NCBI RefSeq assembly: GCF_037975245.1
Contig: NC_092564.1
Coordinates: 29,062,984 to 29,126,983 of the forward strand
Length of the DNA stretch: 64,000 bases
Source: Apostichopus japonicus
Taxonomy: Eukaryota > Echinodermata > Holothuroidea > Aspidochirotida > Stichopodidae
Reading direction: 5' to 3'
This document shows positions 49,251-62,946 of the stretch, one piece after another. The position numbers and the translations under genes were made by a program. Numbering within the stretch: the stretch's first letter is position 1; the number at the start of each line of letters is the position of its first letter. The notes beneath the pieces were generated by a model. That model was not told where the DNA came from and searched no databases. It saw only the letters and a program-made list of their open reading frames with translations.

Positions 49251-52200
49251 TCGCGGCAAAAGCAAACTGCCCCCACCTGGTCTCGATCCCGCGATCCAAA
49301 ATACGTCACGCTCTCGAGGTACAGAGCAACCAACCGCGCCACGACAGCAGTTGATATGAATCTATGTTCGTTTCTAATACTTAAAGTTCCCAGAGACCGT
49401 ATTAGATCGCGGCAAAAGCAAACTGCCCCCACCTGGTCTCGAGCCCGCGATCCAAAATACGTCACGCTCTCGAGGTACAGAGCAACCAACCGCGCCACGA
49501 CAGCAGTTGATATGAATCTATGTTCGTTTCTAATACTTAAAGTTCCCAGAGACCGCATAAGATCGCGGCAAAAGCAAACTGCCCCCACCTGGTCTCGATC
49601 CCACGATCCAAAATACGTCACGCTCTCGAGGTACAGAGCAACCAACCGCGCCACGACAGCAGTTGATATAAATCTATGTTCGTTTCTAATACTTAAAGTT
49701 CCCAGAGACCGTATTAGATCGCGGCAAAAGCAAACTGCCCCCACCTGGTCTCGAGCCCGCGATCCAAAATACGTCACGCTCTCGAGGTACAGAGCAACCA
49801 ACCGCGCCACGACAGCAGTTGATATAAATCTATGTTCGTTTCTAATACTTAAAGTTCCCAGAGACCGTATTAGATCGCGGCAAAAGCAAACTGCCCCCAC
49901 CTGGTCTCGATCCCGCGATCCAAAATACGTCACGCTCTCGAGGTACAGAGCAACCAACCGCGCCACGACAGCAGTTGATATAAATCTATGTTCGTTTCTA
50001 ATACTTAAAGTTCCCAGAGACCGTATTAGATCGCGGCAAAAGCAAACTGCCCCCACCTGGTCTCGAGCCCGCGATCCAAAATACGTCACGCTCTCGAGGT
50101 ACAGAGCAACCAACCGCGCCACGACAGCAGTTGATATAAATCTATGTTCGTTTCTAATACTTAAAGTTCCAGAGACCGTACCAGATCGCGGCAAAAGCAA
50201 ACTGCCCCCACCTGGTCTCGAGCCCGCGATCCAAAATACGTCACGCTCTCGAGGTACAGAGCAACCAACCGCGCCACGACAGCAGTTGATATAAATCTAT
50301 GTTCGTTTCTAATACTTAAAGTTCCAGAGACCGTACCAGATCGCGGCAAAAGCAAACTGCCCCCACCTGGTCTCGAGCCCGCGATCCAAAATACGTCACG
50401 CTCTCGAGGTACAGAGCAACCAACCGCGCCACGACAGCAGTTGATATAAATCTATGTTCGTTTCTAATACTTAAAGTTCCAGAGACCGTACCAGATCGCG
50501 GCAAAAGCAAACTGCCCCCACCTGGTCTCGAGCCCGCGATCCAAAATACGTCACGCTCTCGAGGTACAGAGCAACCAACCGCGCCACGACAGCAGTTGAT
50601 ATGAATCTATGTTCGTTTCTAATACTTAAAGTTCCCAGAGACCGTATAAAATCGCGGCAAAAGCAAACTGCCCCCACCTGGTCTCGAGCCCGCGATCCAA
50701 AATACGTCACGCTCTCGAGGTACAGAGCACAACCAACCGCGCCACGACAGCAGTTGATATAAATCTATGTTCGTTTCTAATACTTAAAGTTCCCAGAGAC
50801 CGTATTAGATCGCGGCAAAAGCAAACTGCCCCCACCTGGTCTCGAGCCCGCGATCCAAAATACGTCACGCTCTCGAGGTACAGAGTAACCAACCGCGCCA
50901 CGACAGCAGTTGATATAAATCTATGTTCGTTTCTAATACTTAAAGTTCCAGAGACCGTATAAAATCGTGGCAAAAGCAAACTGCCCCCACCTGGTCTCGA
51001 GCCCGCGATCCAAAATACGTCACGCTCATGAGGTACAGAGCAACCAACCGCGCCACGACAGCAGTTGATATAAATCTATGTTCGTTTCTAATACTTAAAG
51101 TTCCAGAGACCGTACCAGATCGCGGCAAAAGCAAACTGCCCCCACCTGGTCTCGAGCCCGCGATCCAAAATACGTCACGCTCTCGAGGTACAGAGCAACC
51201 AACCGCGCCACGACAGCAGTTGATATGAATCTATGTTCGTTTCTAATACTTAAAGTTCCCAAGGACCGTATTAGATCGCGGCAAAAGCAAACTGCCCCCA
51301 CCTGGTCTCGAGCCCGCGATCCAAAATACGTCACGCTCTCGAGGTACAGAGCAACCAACCGCGCCACGACAGCAGTTGATATAAATCTATGTTCGTTTCT
51401 AATACTTAAAGTTCCAAGAGACCGTATAAGATCGCGGCAAAAGCAAACTGCCCCCACCTGGTCTCGATCCCACGATCCAAAATACGTCACGCTCTCGAGG
51501 TACAGAGCAACCAACCGCGCCACGACAGCAGTTGATATAAATCTATGTTCGTTTCTAATACTTAAAGTTCCCAGAGACCGTACCAGATCGCGGCAAAAGC
51601 AAACTGCCCCCACCTGGTCTCGAGCCCGCGATCCAAAATACGTCACGCTCTCGAGGTACAGAGCAACCAACCGCGCCACGACAGCAGTTGATATAAATCT
51701 ATGTTCGTTTCTAATACTTAAAGTTCCAGAGACCGTACCAGATCGCGGCAAAAGCAAACTGCCCCCACCTGGTCTCGAGCCCGCGATCCAAAATACGTCA
51801 CGCTCTCGAGGTACAGAGCAACCAACCGCGCCACGACAGCAGTTGATATAAATCTATGTTCGTTTCTAATACTTAAAGTTCCAGAGACCGTACCAGATCG
51901 CGGCAAAAGCAAACTGCCCCCACCTGGTCTCGAGCCCGCGATCCAAAATACGTCACGCTCTCGAGGTACAGAGCAACCAACCGCGCCACGACAGCAGTTG
52001 ATATAAATCTATGTTCGTTTCTAATACTTAAAGTTCCCAGAGACCGTACCAGATCGCGGCAAAAGCAAACTGCCCCCACCTGGTCTCGAGCCCGCGATCC
52101 AAAATACGTCACGCTCTCGAGGTACAGAGCAACCAACCGCGCCACGACAGCAGTTGATATAAATCTATGTTCGTTTCTAATACTTAAAGTTCCCAGAGAC

Positions 52201-55200
52201 CGTACCATATCGCGGCAAAAGCAAACTGCCCCCACCTGGTCTCGAGCCCGCGATCCAAAATACGTCACGCTCTCGAGGTACAGAGCAACCAACCGCGCCA
52301 CGACAGCAGTTGATATAAATCTATGTTCGTTTCTAATACTTAAAGTTCCCAGAGACCGTATTAGTTGGCGGCAAAAGCAAACTGCCCCCACCTGGTCTCG
52401 AGCCCGCGATCCAAAATACGTCACGCTCTCGAGGTACAGAGCAACCAACCGCGCCACGACAGCAGTTGATATAAATCTATGTTCGTTTCTAATACTTAAA
52501 GTTCCCAGAGACCGTATAAGATCGCGGCAAAAGCAAACTGCCCCCACCTGGTCTCGAGCCCGCGATCCAATATACGTCACGCTCTCGAGGTACAGAGCAA
52601 CCAACCGCGCCACGACAGCAGTTGATATAAATCTATGTTCGTTTCTAATACTTAAAGTTTCCAGAGACCGTATGAGATCGCGGCAAAAGCAAACTGCCCC
52701 CACCTGGTCTCGAGCCCGCGATCCAAAATACGTCACGCTCTCGAGGTACAGAGCAACCAACCGCGCCACGACAGCAGTTGATATAAATCTATGTTCGTTT
52801 CTAATACTTAAAGTTCCCAGAGACCGTATAAGATCGCGGCAAAAGCAAACTGCCCCCACCTGGTCTCGAGCCCGCGATCCAAAATACGTCACGCTCTCGA
52901 GGTACAGAGCAACCAACCGCGCCACGACAGCAGTTGATATAAATCTATGTTCGTTTCTAATACTTAAAGTTCCCAGAGACCGTATAAGATCGCGGCAAAA
53001 GCAAACTGCCCCCACCTGGTCTCGAGCCCGCGATCCAAAATACGTCACGCTCTCGAGGTACAGAGCAACCAACCGCGCCAAGACAGCAGTTGATATGAAT
53101 GTATGTTCGTTTCTAATACTTAAAGTTCCCAGAGACCGTATTAGATCGCGGCAAAAGCAAACTGCCCCCACCTGGTCTCGAGCCCGCGATCCAAAATACG
53201 TCACGCTCTCGAGGTACAGAGCAACCAACCGCGCCACGACAGCAGTTGATATAAATCTATGTTCGTTTCTAATACTTAAAGTTCCCAGAGACCGTATGAG
53301 ATCGCGGCAAAAGCAAACTGCCCTCACCTGGTCTCGAGCCCGCGATCCAAAATACGTCACGCTCTCGAAGTACAGAGCAACCAACCGCGCCACGACAGCA
53401 GTTGATATAAATCTATGTTCGTTTCTAATACTTAAAGTTCCCAGAGACCGTATTAGATCGCGGCAAAAGCAAACTGCCCCCACCTGGTCTCGAGCCCGCG
53501 ATCCAAAATACGTCACGCTCTCGAGGTACAGAGCAACCAACCGCGCCACGACAGCAGTTGATATAAATCTATGTTCGTTTCTAATACTTAAAGTTCACAG
53601 AGACCGTATGAGATCGCGGCAAAAGCAAACTGCCCCCACCTGGTCTCGAGCCCGCGATCCAAATTACGTCACGCTCTCGAGGTACAGAGCAACCAACCGC
53701 GCCAAGACAGCAGTTGATATAAATCTATGTTCGTTTCTAATACTTAAAGTTCCAGAGACCGTATTAGATCGCGGCAAAAGCAAACTGCCCCCACCTGGTC
53801 TCGAGCCCGCGATCCAAAATACGTCACGCTCTCGAGGTACAGAGCAACCAACCGCGCCACGACAGCAGTTGATATAAATCTATGTTCGTTTCTAATACTT
53901 AAAGTTCCCAGAGACCGTATTAGTTGGCGGCAAAAGCAAACTGCCCCACCTGGTCTCGAGCCCGCGATCCAAAATACGTCACGCTCTCGAGGTACAGAGC
54001 AACCAACCGCGCCACGACAGCAGTTGATATAAATCTATGTTCGTTTCTAATACTTAAAGTTCCCAGAGACCGTATAAGATCGCGGCAAAAGCAAACTGCC
54101 CCCACCTGGTCTCGAGCCCGCGATCCAAAATACGTCACGCTCTCGAGGTACAGAGCAACCAACCGCGCCAAGACAGCAGTTGATATGAATGTATGTTCGT
54201 TTCTAATACTTAAAGTTCCCAGAGACCGTATTAGATCGCGGCAAAAGCAAACTGCCCCCACCTGGTCTCGAGCCCGCGATCCAAAATACGTCACGCTCTC
54301 GAGGTACAGAGCAACCAACCGCGCCACGACAGCAGTTGATATAAATCTATGTTCGTTTCTAATACTTAAAGTTCCAGAGACCGTATAAGATCGCGGCAAA
54401 AGCAAACTGCCCCCACCTGGTCTCGAGCCCGCGATCCAAAATACGTCACGCTCTCGAGGTACAGAGCAACCAACCGCGCCACGACAGCAGTTGATATAAA
54501 TCTATGTTCGTTTCTAATACTTAAAGTTCCAGAGACCGTATTAGATCGCGGCAAAAGCAAACTGCCCCCACCTGGTCTCGAGCCCGCGATCCAAAATACG
54601 TCACGCTCTCGAGGTACAGAGCACAACCAACCGCGCCACGACAGCAGTTGATATAAATCTATGTTCGTTTCTAATACTTAAAGTTCCCAGAGACCGTACA
54701 AGATCGCGGCAAAAGCAAACTGCCCCCACCTGGTCTCGAGCCCGCGATCCAAAATACGTCACGCTCTCGAGGTACAGAGCAACCAACCGCGCCACGACAG
54801 CAGTTGATATAAATCTATGTTCGTTTCTAATACTTAAAGTTCCCAGAGACCGTATAAGATCGCGGCAAAAGCAAACTGCCCCCACCTGGTCTCGAGCCCG
54901 CGATCCAATATACGTCACGCTCTCGAGGTACAGAGCAACCAACCGCGCCACGACAGCAGTTGATATAAATCTATGTTCGTTTCTAATACTTAAAGTTCCC
55001 AGAGACCGTATGAGATCGCGGCAAAAGCAAACTGCCCCCACCTGGTCTCGAGCCCGCGATCCAAAATACGTCACGCTCTCGAGGTACAGAGCAACCAACC
55101 GCGCCACGACAGCAGTTGATATAAATCTATGTTCGTTTCTAATACTTAAAGTTCCCAGAGACCGTATGAGATCGCGGCAAAAGCAAACTGCCCCCACCTG

Positions 55201-55788
55201 GTCTCGAGCCCGCGATCCAAAATACGTCACGCTCTCGAAGTACAGAGCAACCAACCGCGCCACGACAGCAGTTGATATAAATCTATGTTCGTTTCTAATA
55301 CTTAAAGTTCCCAGAGACCGTATGAGATCGCGGCAAAAGCAAACTGCCCCCACCTGGTCTCGAGCCCGCGATCCAAAATACGTCACGCTCTCGAAGTACA
55401 GAGCAACCAACCGCGCCACGACAGCAGTTGATATAAATCAATGTTCGTTTCTAATACTTAAAGTTCCCAGAGACCGTATTAGATCGCGGCAAAAGCAAAC
55501 TGCCCCCACCTGGTCTCGATCCCGCGATCCAAAATACGTCACGCTCTCGAGGTACAGAGCAACCAACCGCGCCACGACAGCAGTTGATATAAATCTATGT
55601 TCGTTTCTAAGACTTAAAGTTCCCAGAGACCGTATGAGATCGCGGCAAAAGCAAACTGCCCCCACCTGGTCCCGAGCCCGCGATCCAAAATACGTCACGC
55701 TCTCGAGGTACAGAGCAACCAACCGCGCCACGACAGCAGTTGATATAAATCTATGTTCGTTTCTAAGACTTAAAGTTCCAGAGACCGT
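49251..55788 (-). repeat. Transition zone of the satellite, GTACCAGATCG variants
   Basis: Mostly 155- and 156-bp monomers. Runs of monomers carry GACCGTACCAGATCG (50170-50510, 51110, 51580-52200), and variants such as AAGACAGCAG (53080, 53704, 54172) and CTCGAAGTACAG (53368, 55238, 55394) are clustered. The long ordered blocks of the core are not repeated here, and duplications are shorter. Confidence 0.7.
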
Positions 55789-56550
55789 ATGAGATCGCGG
55801 CAAAAGCAAACTGCCCCCACCTGGTCTCGAGCCCGCGATCCAATATACGTCACGCTCTCGAGGTACAGAGCAACCAACCGCGCCACGACAGCAGTTGATA
55901 TAAATCTATGTTCGTTTCTAATACTTAAAGTTCCCAGAGACCGTATGAGATCGCGGCAAAAGCAAACTGCCCCCACCTGGTCTCGAGACCGCGATCCAAT
56001 ATACGTCACGCTCTCGAGGTACAGAGCAACCAACCGCGCCACGACAGCAGTTGATATAAATCTATGTTCGTTTCTAATACTTAAAGTTCCCAGAGACCGT
56101 ATGAGATCGCGGCAAAAGCAAACTGCCCCCACCTGGTCTCGAGACCGCGATCCAATATACGTCACGCTCTCGAGGTACAGAGCAACCAACCGCGCCACGA
56201 CAGCAGTTGATATAAATCTATGTTCGTTTCTAATACTTAAAGTTCCCAGAGACCGTATGAGATCGCGGCAAAAGCAAACTGCCCCCACCTGGTCTCGATC
56301 CCGCAATCCAATATACGTCACGCTCTCGAGGTACAGAGCAACCAACCGCGCCACGACAGCAGTTGATATAAATCTATGTTCGTTTCTAATACTTAAAGTT
56401 CCCAGAGACCGTATGAGATCGCGGCAAAAGCAAACTGCCCCCACCTGGTCTCGAGACCGCGATCCAATATACGTCACGCTCTCGAGGTACAGAGCAACCA
56501 ACCGCGCCACGACAGCAGTTGATATGAATCTATGTTCGTTTCTAATACTT
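55789..56550 (-). repeat. Five consecutive monomers with CCAATATACG variant
   Basis: CCAAAATACG becomes CCAATATACG in five consecutive monomers (about 55842, 55997, 56153, 56309 and 56465). Three of these also carry GGTCTCGAGACC, a perfect 12-bp palindrome (55979, 56135, 56447). Confidence 0.75.
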
Positions 56551-57841
56551 AAAGTTCCCAGAGACGGTATTAGATCGCGGCAAAAGCAAACTGCCCCCAC
56601 CTGGTCTCGATCCCGCGATCCAAAATACGTCACGCTCTCGAGGTACAGAGCAACCAACCGCGCCACGACAGCAGTTGATATAAATCTATGTTCGTTTCTA
56701 ATACTTAAAGTTCCCAGAGACCGTATAAGATCGCGGCAAAAGCAAACTGCCCCCACCTGGTCTCGATCCCGTGATCCAAAATACGTCACGCTCTCGAGGT
56801 ACAGAGCAACCAACCGCGCCACGACAGCAGTTGATATAAATCTATGTTCGTTTCTAATACTTAAAGTTCCCAGAGACCGTATGAGATCGCGGCAAAAGCA
56901 AACTGCCCCCACCTGGTCTCGAGCACGCGATCCAAAAATCGTCACGCTCTCGAGGTACAGAGCAACCAACCGCGCCACGACAGCAGTTGATATAAATCTA
57001 TGTTCGTTTCTAATACTTAAAGTTCCCAGAGACCGTACGAGATCGCGGCAAAAGCAAACTGCCCCCACCTGGTCTCGAGCCCGCGATCCAAAAATCGTCA
57101 CGCTCTCGAGGTACAGAGCAACCAACCGCGCCACGACAGCAGTTGATATAAATCTATGTTCGTTTCTAATACTTAAAGTTCCAGAGACCGTACCAGATCG
57201 CGGCAAAAGCAAACTGCCCCCACCTGGTCTCGAGCCCGCGATCCAAAATACGTCACGCTCTCGAGGTACAGAGCAACCAACCGCGCCACGACAGCAGTTG
57301 ATATAAATCTATGTTCGTTTCTAATACTTAAAGTTCCCAGAGACCGTATGAGATCGCGGCAAAAGCAAACTGCCCCCACCTGGTCTCGAGCCCGCGATCC
57401 AAAAATCGTCACGCTCTCGAGGTACAGAGCAACCAACCGCGCCACGACAGCAGTTGATATAAATCTATGTTCGTTTCTAATACTTAAAGTTCCCAGAGAC
57501 CGTATGAGATCGCGGCAAAAGCAAACTGCCCCCACCTGGTCTCGAGCCCGCGATCCAAAAATCGTCACGCTCTCGAGGTACAGAGCAACCAACCGCGCCA
57601 CGACAGCAGTTGATATAAATCTATGTTCGTTTCTAATACTAAAAGTTCCCAGAGACCGTATCAGATCGCGGCAAAAGCAAACTGCCCCCACCTGGTCTCG
57701 AGCCCGCGATCCAAAAATCGTCACGCTCTCGAGGTACAGAGCAACCAACCGCGCCACGACAGCAGTTGATATAAATCTATGTTCGTTTCTAATACTAAAA
57801 GTTCCCAGAGACCGTATGAGATCGCGGCAAAAGCAAACTGC

Positions 57842-58020
57842 CCCCACCTGGTCGAGAGCCAAAAATCGTCACGCTCTCGAGGTACAGAGCAACCAACCGC
57901 GCCACGACAGCAGTTGATATAAATCTATGTTCGTTTCTAATACTTAAAGTTCCCAGAGACCGTATGAGATCGCGGCAAAAGCAAACTGCCCCCACCTGGT
58001 CGCGAGCCAAAAATCGTCAC
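57842..58020 (-). repeat. Two neighbouring 148-bp monomers with B-box deletion
   Basis: CCTGGTCGAGAGCC (57848) and CCTGGTCGCGAGCC (57998) replace the longer CCTGGTCTCGAGCCCGCGATCC. Each lost 8 bp, leaving no good B-box. They sit side by side, so one was probably copied from the other and then changed at one base. Confidence 0.7.
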
Positions 58021-60920
58021 GCTCTCGAGGTACAGAGCAACCAACCGCGCCACGACAGCAGTTGATATAAATCTATGTTCGTTTCTAATACTTAAAGTTC
58101 CCAGAGACCGTATGAGATCGCGGCAAAAGCAAACTGCCCCCACCTGGTCTCGAGCCCGCGATCCAAAATAAGTCACGCTCTCGAGGTACAGAGCAACCAA
58201 TCGCACCACGACAGCAGTTGATATAAATCTATGTTCGTTTCTAATACTTAAAGTTCCCAGAGACCGTATGAGATCGCGGCAAAAGCAAACTGCCCCCACC
58301 TGGTCTCGAGCCCGCGATCCAAAATACGTCACGCTCTCGAGGTACAGAGCAACCAACAGCGCCACGACAGCAGTTGATATAAATCAATGTTCGTTTCTAA
58401 TACTTAAAGTTCCCAGAGACCGTATAAGATCACGGCAAAAGCAAACTGCCCCACCTGGTCTCGAGCCCGCGATCCAAAATACGTCACGCTCTCGAGGTAC
58501 AGAGCAACCAACCGCGCCACGACAGCAGTTGATATAAATCTATGTTCGTTTCTAATACTTAAAGTTCCAGACACCGTACCAGATCGCGGCAAAAGCAAAC
58601 TGCCCCCACCTGGTCTCGAGCCCGCGATCCAAAATACGTCACGCTCTCGAGGTACAGAGCAACCAACCGCGCCACGACAGCAGTTGATATAAATCGATGT
58701 TCGTTTCTAATACTTAAAGTTCCCAGAGACCGTATGAGATCGCGGCAAAAGCAAACTGCCCCCACCTGGTCTCGAGCCCGCGATCCAAAAATCGTCACGC
58801 TCTCGAGGTACAGAGCAACCAACCGCGCCACGACAGCAGTTGATATAAATCTATGTTCGTTTCTAATACTTAAAGTTCCCAGAGACCGTATGAGATCGCG
58901 GCAAAAGCAAACTGCCCCCACCTGGTCTCGAGCCCGCGATCCAAAAATCGTCACGCTCTCGAGGTACAGAGCAACCAACCGCGCCACGATATCAGTTGAT
59001 ATAAATCTATGTTCGTTTCTAATACTTAAAGTTCCCAGAGACCGTATGAGATCGCGGCAAAAGCAAACTGCCCCCACCTGGTCTCGAGCCCGCGATCCAA
59101 AAATCGTCACGCTCTCGAGGTACAGAGCAACCAACCGCGCCACGACAGCAGTTGATATAAATCTATGTTCGTTTCTAATACTTAAAGTTCCCAGAGACCG
59201 TATGAGATCGCGGCAAAAGCAAACTGCCCCCACCTGGTCTCGAGCCCGCGATCCAAAAATCGTCACGCTCTCGAGGTACAGAGCAACCAACCGCGCCACG
59301 ACAGCAGTTGATATAAATCTATGTTCGTTTCTAATACTTAAAGTTCCCAGAGACCGTATGAGATCGCGGCAAAAGCAAACTGCCCCCACCTGGTCTCGAG
59401 CCCGCGATCCAAAAATCGTCACGCTCTCGAGGTACAGAGCAACCAACCGCGCCACGACAGCAGTTGATATAAATCTATGTTCGTTTCTAATACTTAAAGT
59501 TCCCAGAGACCGTATGAGATCGCGGCAAAAGCAAACTGCCCCCACCTGGTCTCGAGCCCGCGATCCAAAAATCGTCACGCTCTCGAGGTACAGAGCAACC
59601 AACCGCGCCACGACAGCAGTTGATATAAATCTATGTTCGTTTCTAATACTTAAAGTTCCCAGAGACCGTATGAGATCGCGGCAAAAGCAAACTGCCCCCA
59701 CCTGGTCTCGAGCCCGCGATCCAAAAATCGTCACGCTCTCGAGGTACAGAGCAACCAGCCGCGCCACGATATCAGTTGATATAAATCTATGTTCGTTTCT
59801 AATACTTAAAGTTCCCAGAGACCGTATTAGATCGCGGCAAAAGCAAACTGCCCCCACCTGGTCTCGATCCCGCGATCCAAAATACGTCACGCTCTCGAGG
59901 TACAGAGCAACCAAAATCGCCACGATATCAGTTGATATAAATCTATGTTCGTTTCTAATACTTAAAGTTCCCAGAGACCGTATGAGATCGCGGCAAAAGC
60001 AAACTGCCCCCACCTGGTCTCGAGCCCGCGATCCAAAAATCGTCACGCTCTCGAGGTACAGAGCAACCAACCGCGCCACGACAGCAGTTGATATAAATCT
60101 ATGTTCGTTTCTAATACTTAAAGTTCCCAGAGACCGTATGAGATCGCGGCAAAAGCAAACTGCCCCCACCTGGTCTCGAGCCCGCGATCCAAAAATCGTC
60201 ACGCTCTCGAGGTACAGAGCAACCAACCGCGCCACGACAGCAGTTGATATAAATCTATGTTCGTTTCTAATACTTAAAGTTCCCAGAGACCGTATGAGAT
60301 CGCGGCAAAAGCAAACTGCCCCCACCTGGTCTCGAGCCAGCGATCCAGAAATCGTCACGCTCTCGAGGTACAGAGCAACCAACCGCGCCACGACAGCAGT
60401 TGATATAAATCTATGTTCGTTTCTAATACTTAAAGTTCCCAGAGACCGTATAAGATCGCGGCAAAAGCAAACTGCCCCCACCTGGTATCGAGCCCGCAAT
60501 CCAAAAATCGTCACGCTCTCGAGGTACAGAGCAACCAACCGCGCCACGACAGCAGTTGATATAAATCTATGTTCGTTTCTAATACTTAAAGTTCCCAGAG
60601 ACCGTATGAGATCGCGGCAAAAGCAAACTGCCCCCACCTGGTCTCGAGCCCGCGATCCAAAAATCGTCACGCTCTCGAGGTACAGAGCAACCAGCCGCGC
60701 CACGATATCAGTTGATATAAATCTATGTTCGTTTCTAATACTTAAAGTTCCCAGAGACCGTATGAGATCGCGGCAAAAGCAAACTGCCCCCACCTGGTCT
60801 CGAGCCCGCGATCCAAAAATCGTCACGCTCTCGAGGTACAGAGCAACCAACCGCGCCACGACAGCAGTTGATATAAATCTATGTTCGTTTCTATTACTTA
60901 AAGTTCACAGAGACCGTATG

Positions 60921-62946
60921 AGAACCCGGCAAAAGCAAACTGCCCCCACCTGGTCTCGAGCCCGCGATCCAAAAATCGTCACGCTCTCGAGGTACAGAGC
61001 AACCAACCGCGCCACGACAGCAGTTGATATAAATCTATGTTCGTTTCTAATACTTAAAGTTCCCAGAGACCGTATGAGATCGCGGCAAAAGCAAACTGCC
61101 CCCACCTGGTCTCGAGCCCGCGATCCAAAAATCGTCACGCTCTCGAGGTACAGAGCAACCAACCGCGCCACGACAGCAGTTGATATAAATCTATGTTCGT
61201 TTCTAATACTTAAAGTTCCCAGAGACCGTATGAGATCGCGGCAAAAGCAAACTGCCCCCACCTGGTCTCGAGCCCGCGATCCAAAAATCGTCACGCTCTC
61301 GAGGTACAGAGCAACCAACCGCGCCACGACAGCAGTTGATATAAATCTATGTTCGTTTCTAATACTTAAAGTTCCCAGAGACCGTATGAGATCGCGGCAA
61401 AAGCAAACTGCCCCCACCTGGTCTCGAGCCCGCGATCCAAAAATCGTCACGCTCTCGAGGTACAGAGCAACCAACCGCGCCACGACAGCAGTTGATATAA
61501 ATCTATGTTCGTTTCTAATACTTAAAGTTCCCAGAGACCGTATAAGAACCCGGCAAAAGCAAACTGCCCCACCTGGTCTCGAGCCCGCGATCCAAAATAC
61601 GTCACGCTCTCGAGGTACAGAGCAACCAACCGCGCCACGACAGCAGTTGATATAAATCTATGTTCGTTTCTAATACTTAAAGTTCCCAGAGACCGTACCA
61701 GATCGCGGCAAAAGCAAACTGCCCCCACCTGGTCTCGAGCCCGCGATCCAAAATACGTCACGCTCTCGAGGTACAGAGCAACCAACCGCGCCACGACAGC
61801 AGTTGATATAAATCTATGTTCGTTTCTAATACTTAAAGTTCCCAGAGACCGTACAAGATCGCGGCAAAAGCAAACTGCCCCCACCTGGTCTCGAGCCCGC
61901 GATCCAAAAATCGTCACGCTCTCGAGGTACAGAGCAACCAACCGCGCCACGACAGCAGTTGATATAAATCTATGTTCGTTTCTAATACTTAAAGTTCCCA
62001 GAGACCGTATGAGATCGCGGCAAAAGCAAACTGCCCCCACCTGGTCTCGAGCCCGCGATCCAAAAATCGTCACGCTCTCGAGGTACAGAGCAACCAACCG
62101 CGCCACGACAGCAGTTGATATAAATCTATGTTCGTTTCTAATACTTAAAGTTCCCAGAGACCGTATAAGAACCCGGCAAAAGCAAACTGCCCCCACCTGG
62201 TCTCGAGCCCGCGATCCAAAATACGTCACGCTCTCGAGGTACAGAGCAACCAACCGCGCCACGACAGCAGTTGATATAAATCTATGTTCGTTTCTAATAC
62301 TTAAAGTTCCCAGAGACCGTACCAGATCGCGGCAAAAGCAAACTGCCCCCACCTGGTCTCGAGCCCGCGATCCAAAATACGTCACGCTCTCGAGGTACAG
62401 AGCAACCAACCGCGCCACGACAGCAGTTGATATAAATCTATGTTCGTTTCTAATACTTAAAGTTCCCAGAGACCGTACAAGATCGCGGCAAAAGCAAACT
62501 GCCCCCACCTGGTCTCGAGCCCGCGATCCAAAATACGTCACGCTCTCGAGGTACAGAGCAACCAACCGCGCCACGACAGCAGTTGATATAAATCTATGTT
62601 CGTTTCTAATACTTAAAGTTCCCAAAGATCGTATAAGATCGCGGCAAAAGCAAACTGCCCCCACCTGGTCTCGAGCCCGCGATCCAAAATACGTCACGCT
62701 CTCGAGGTACGGAGCAACCAACCGCGCCACGACAGCAGTTGATATAAATCTATGTTCGTTTCTAATACTTAAAGTTCCAGAGACCGTATCAGAACCCGGC
62801 AAAAGCAAACTGCCCCCACCTGGTCTCGAGCCCGCGATCCAAAATAAGTCACGCTCTCGAGGTACAGAGCAACCAACCGCGCCACGACAGCAGTTGATAT
62901 AAATCTATGTTCGTTTCTAATACTTAAAGTTCCCAGAGACCGTATG
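60921..62946 (-). repeat. Four-monomer higher-order pattern, about 624 bp
   Basis: AACCCGGC monomers recur every 623-624 bp (60921, 61545, 62168, 62791). In the two middle periods they are followed by GTACCAGATCG and then GTACAAGATCG monomers (61700/61856 and 62324/62480). Confidence 0.7.
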
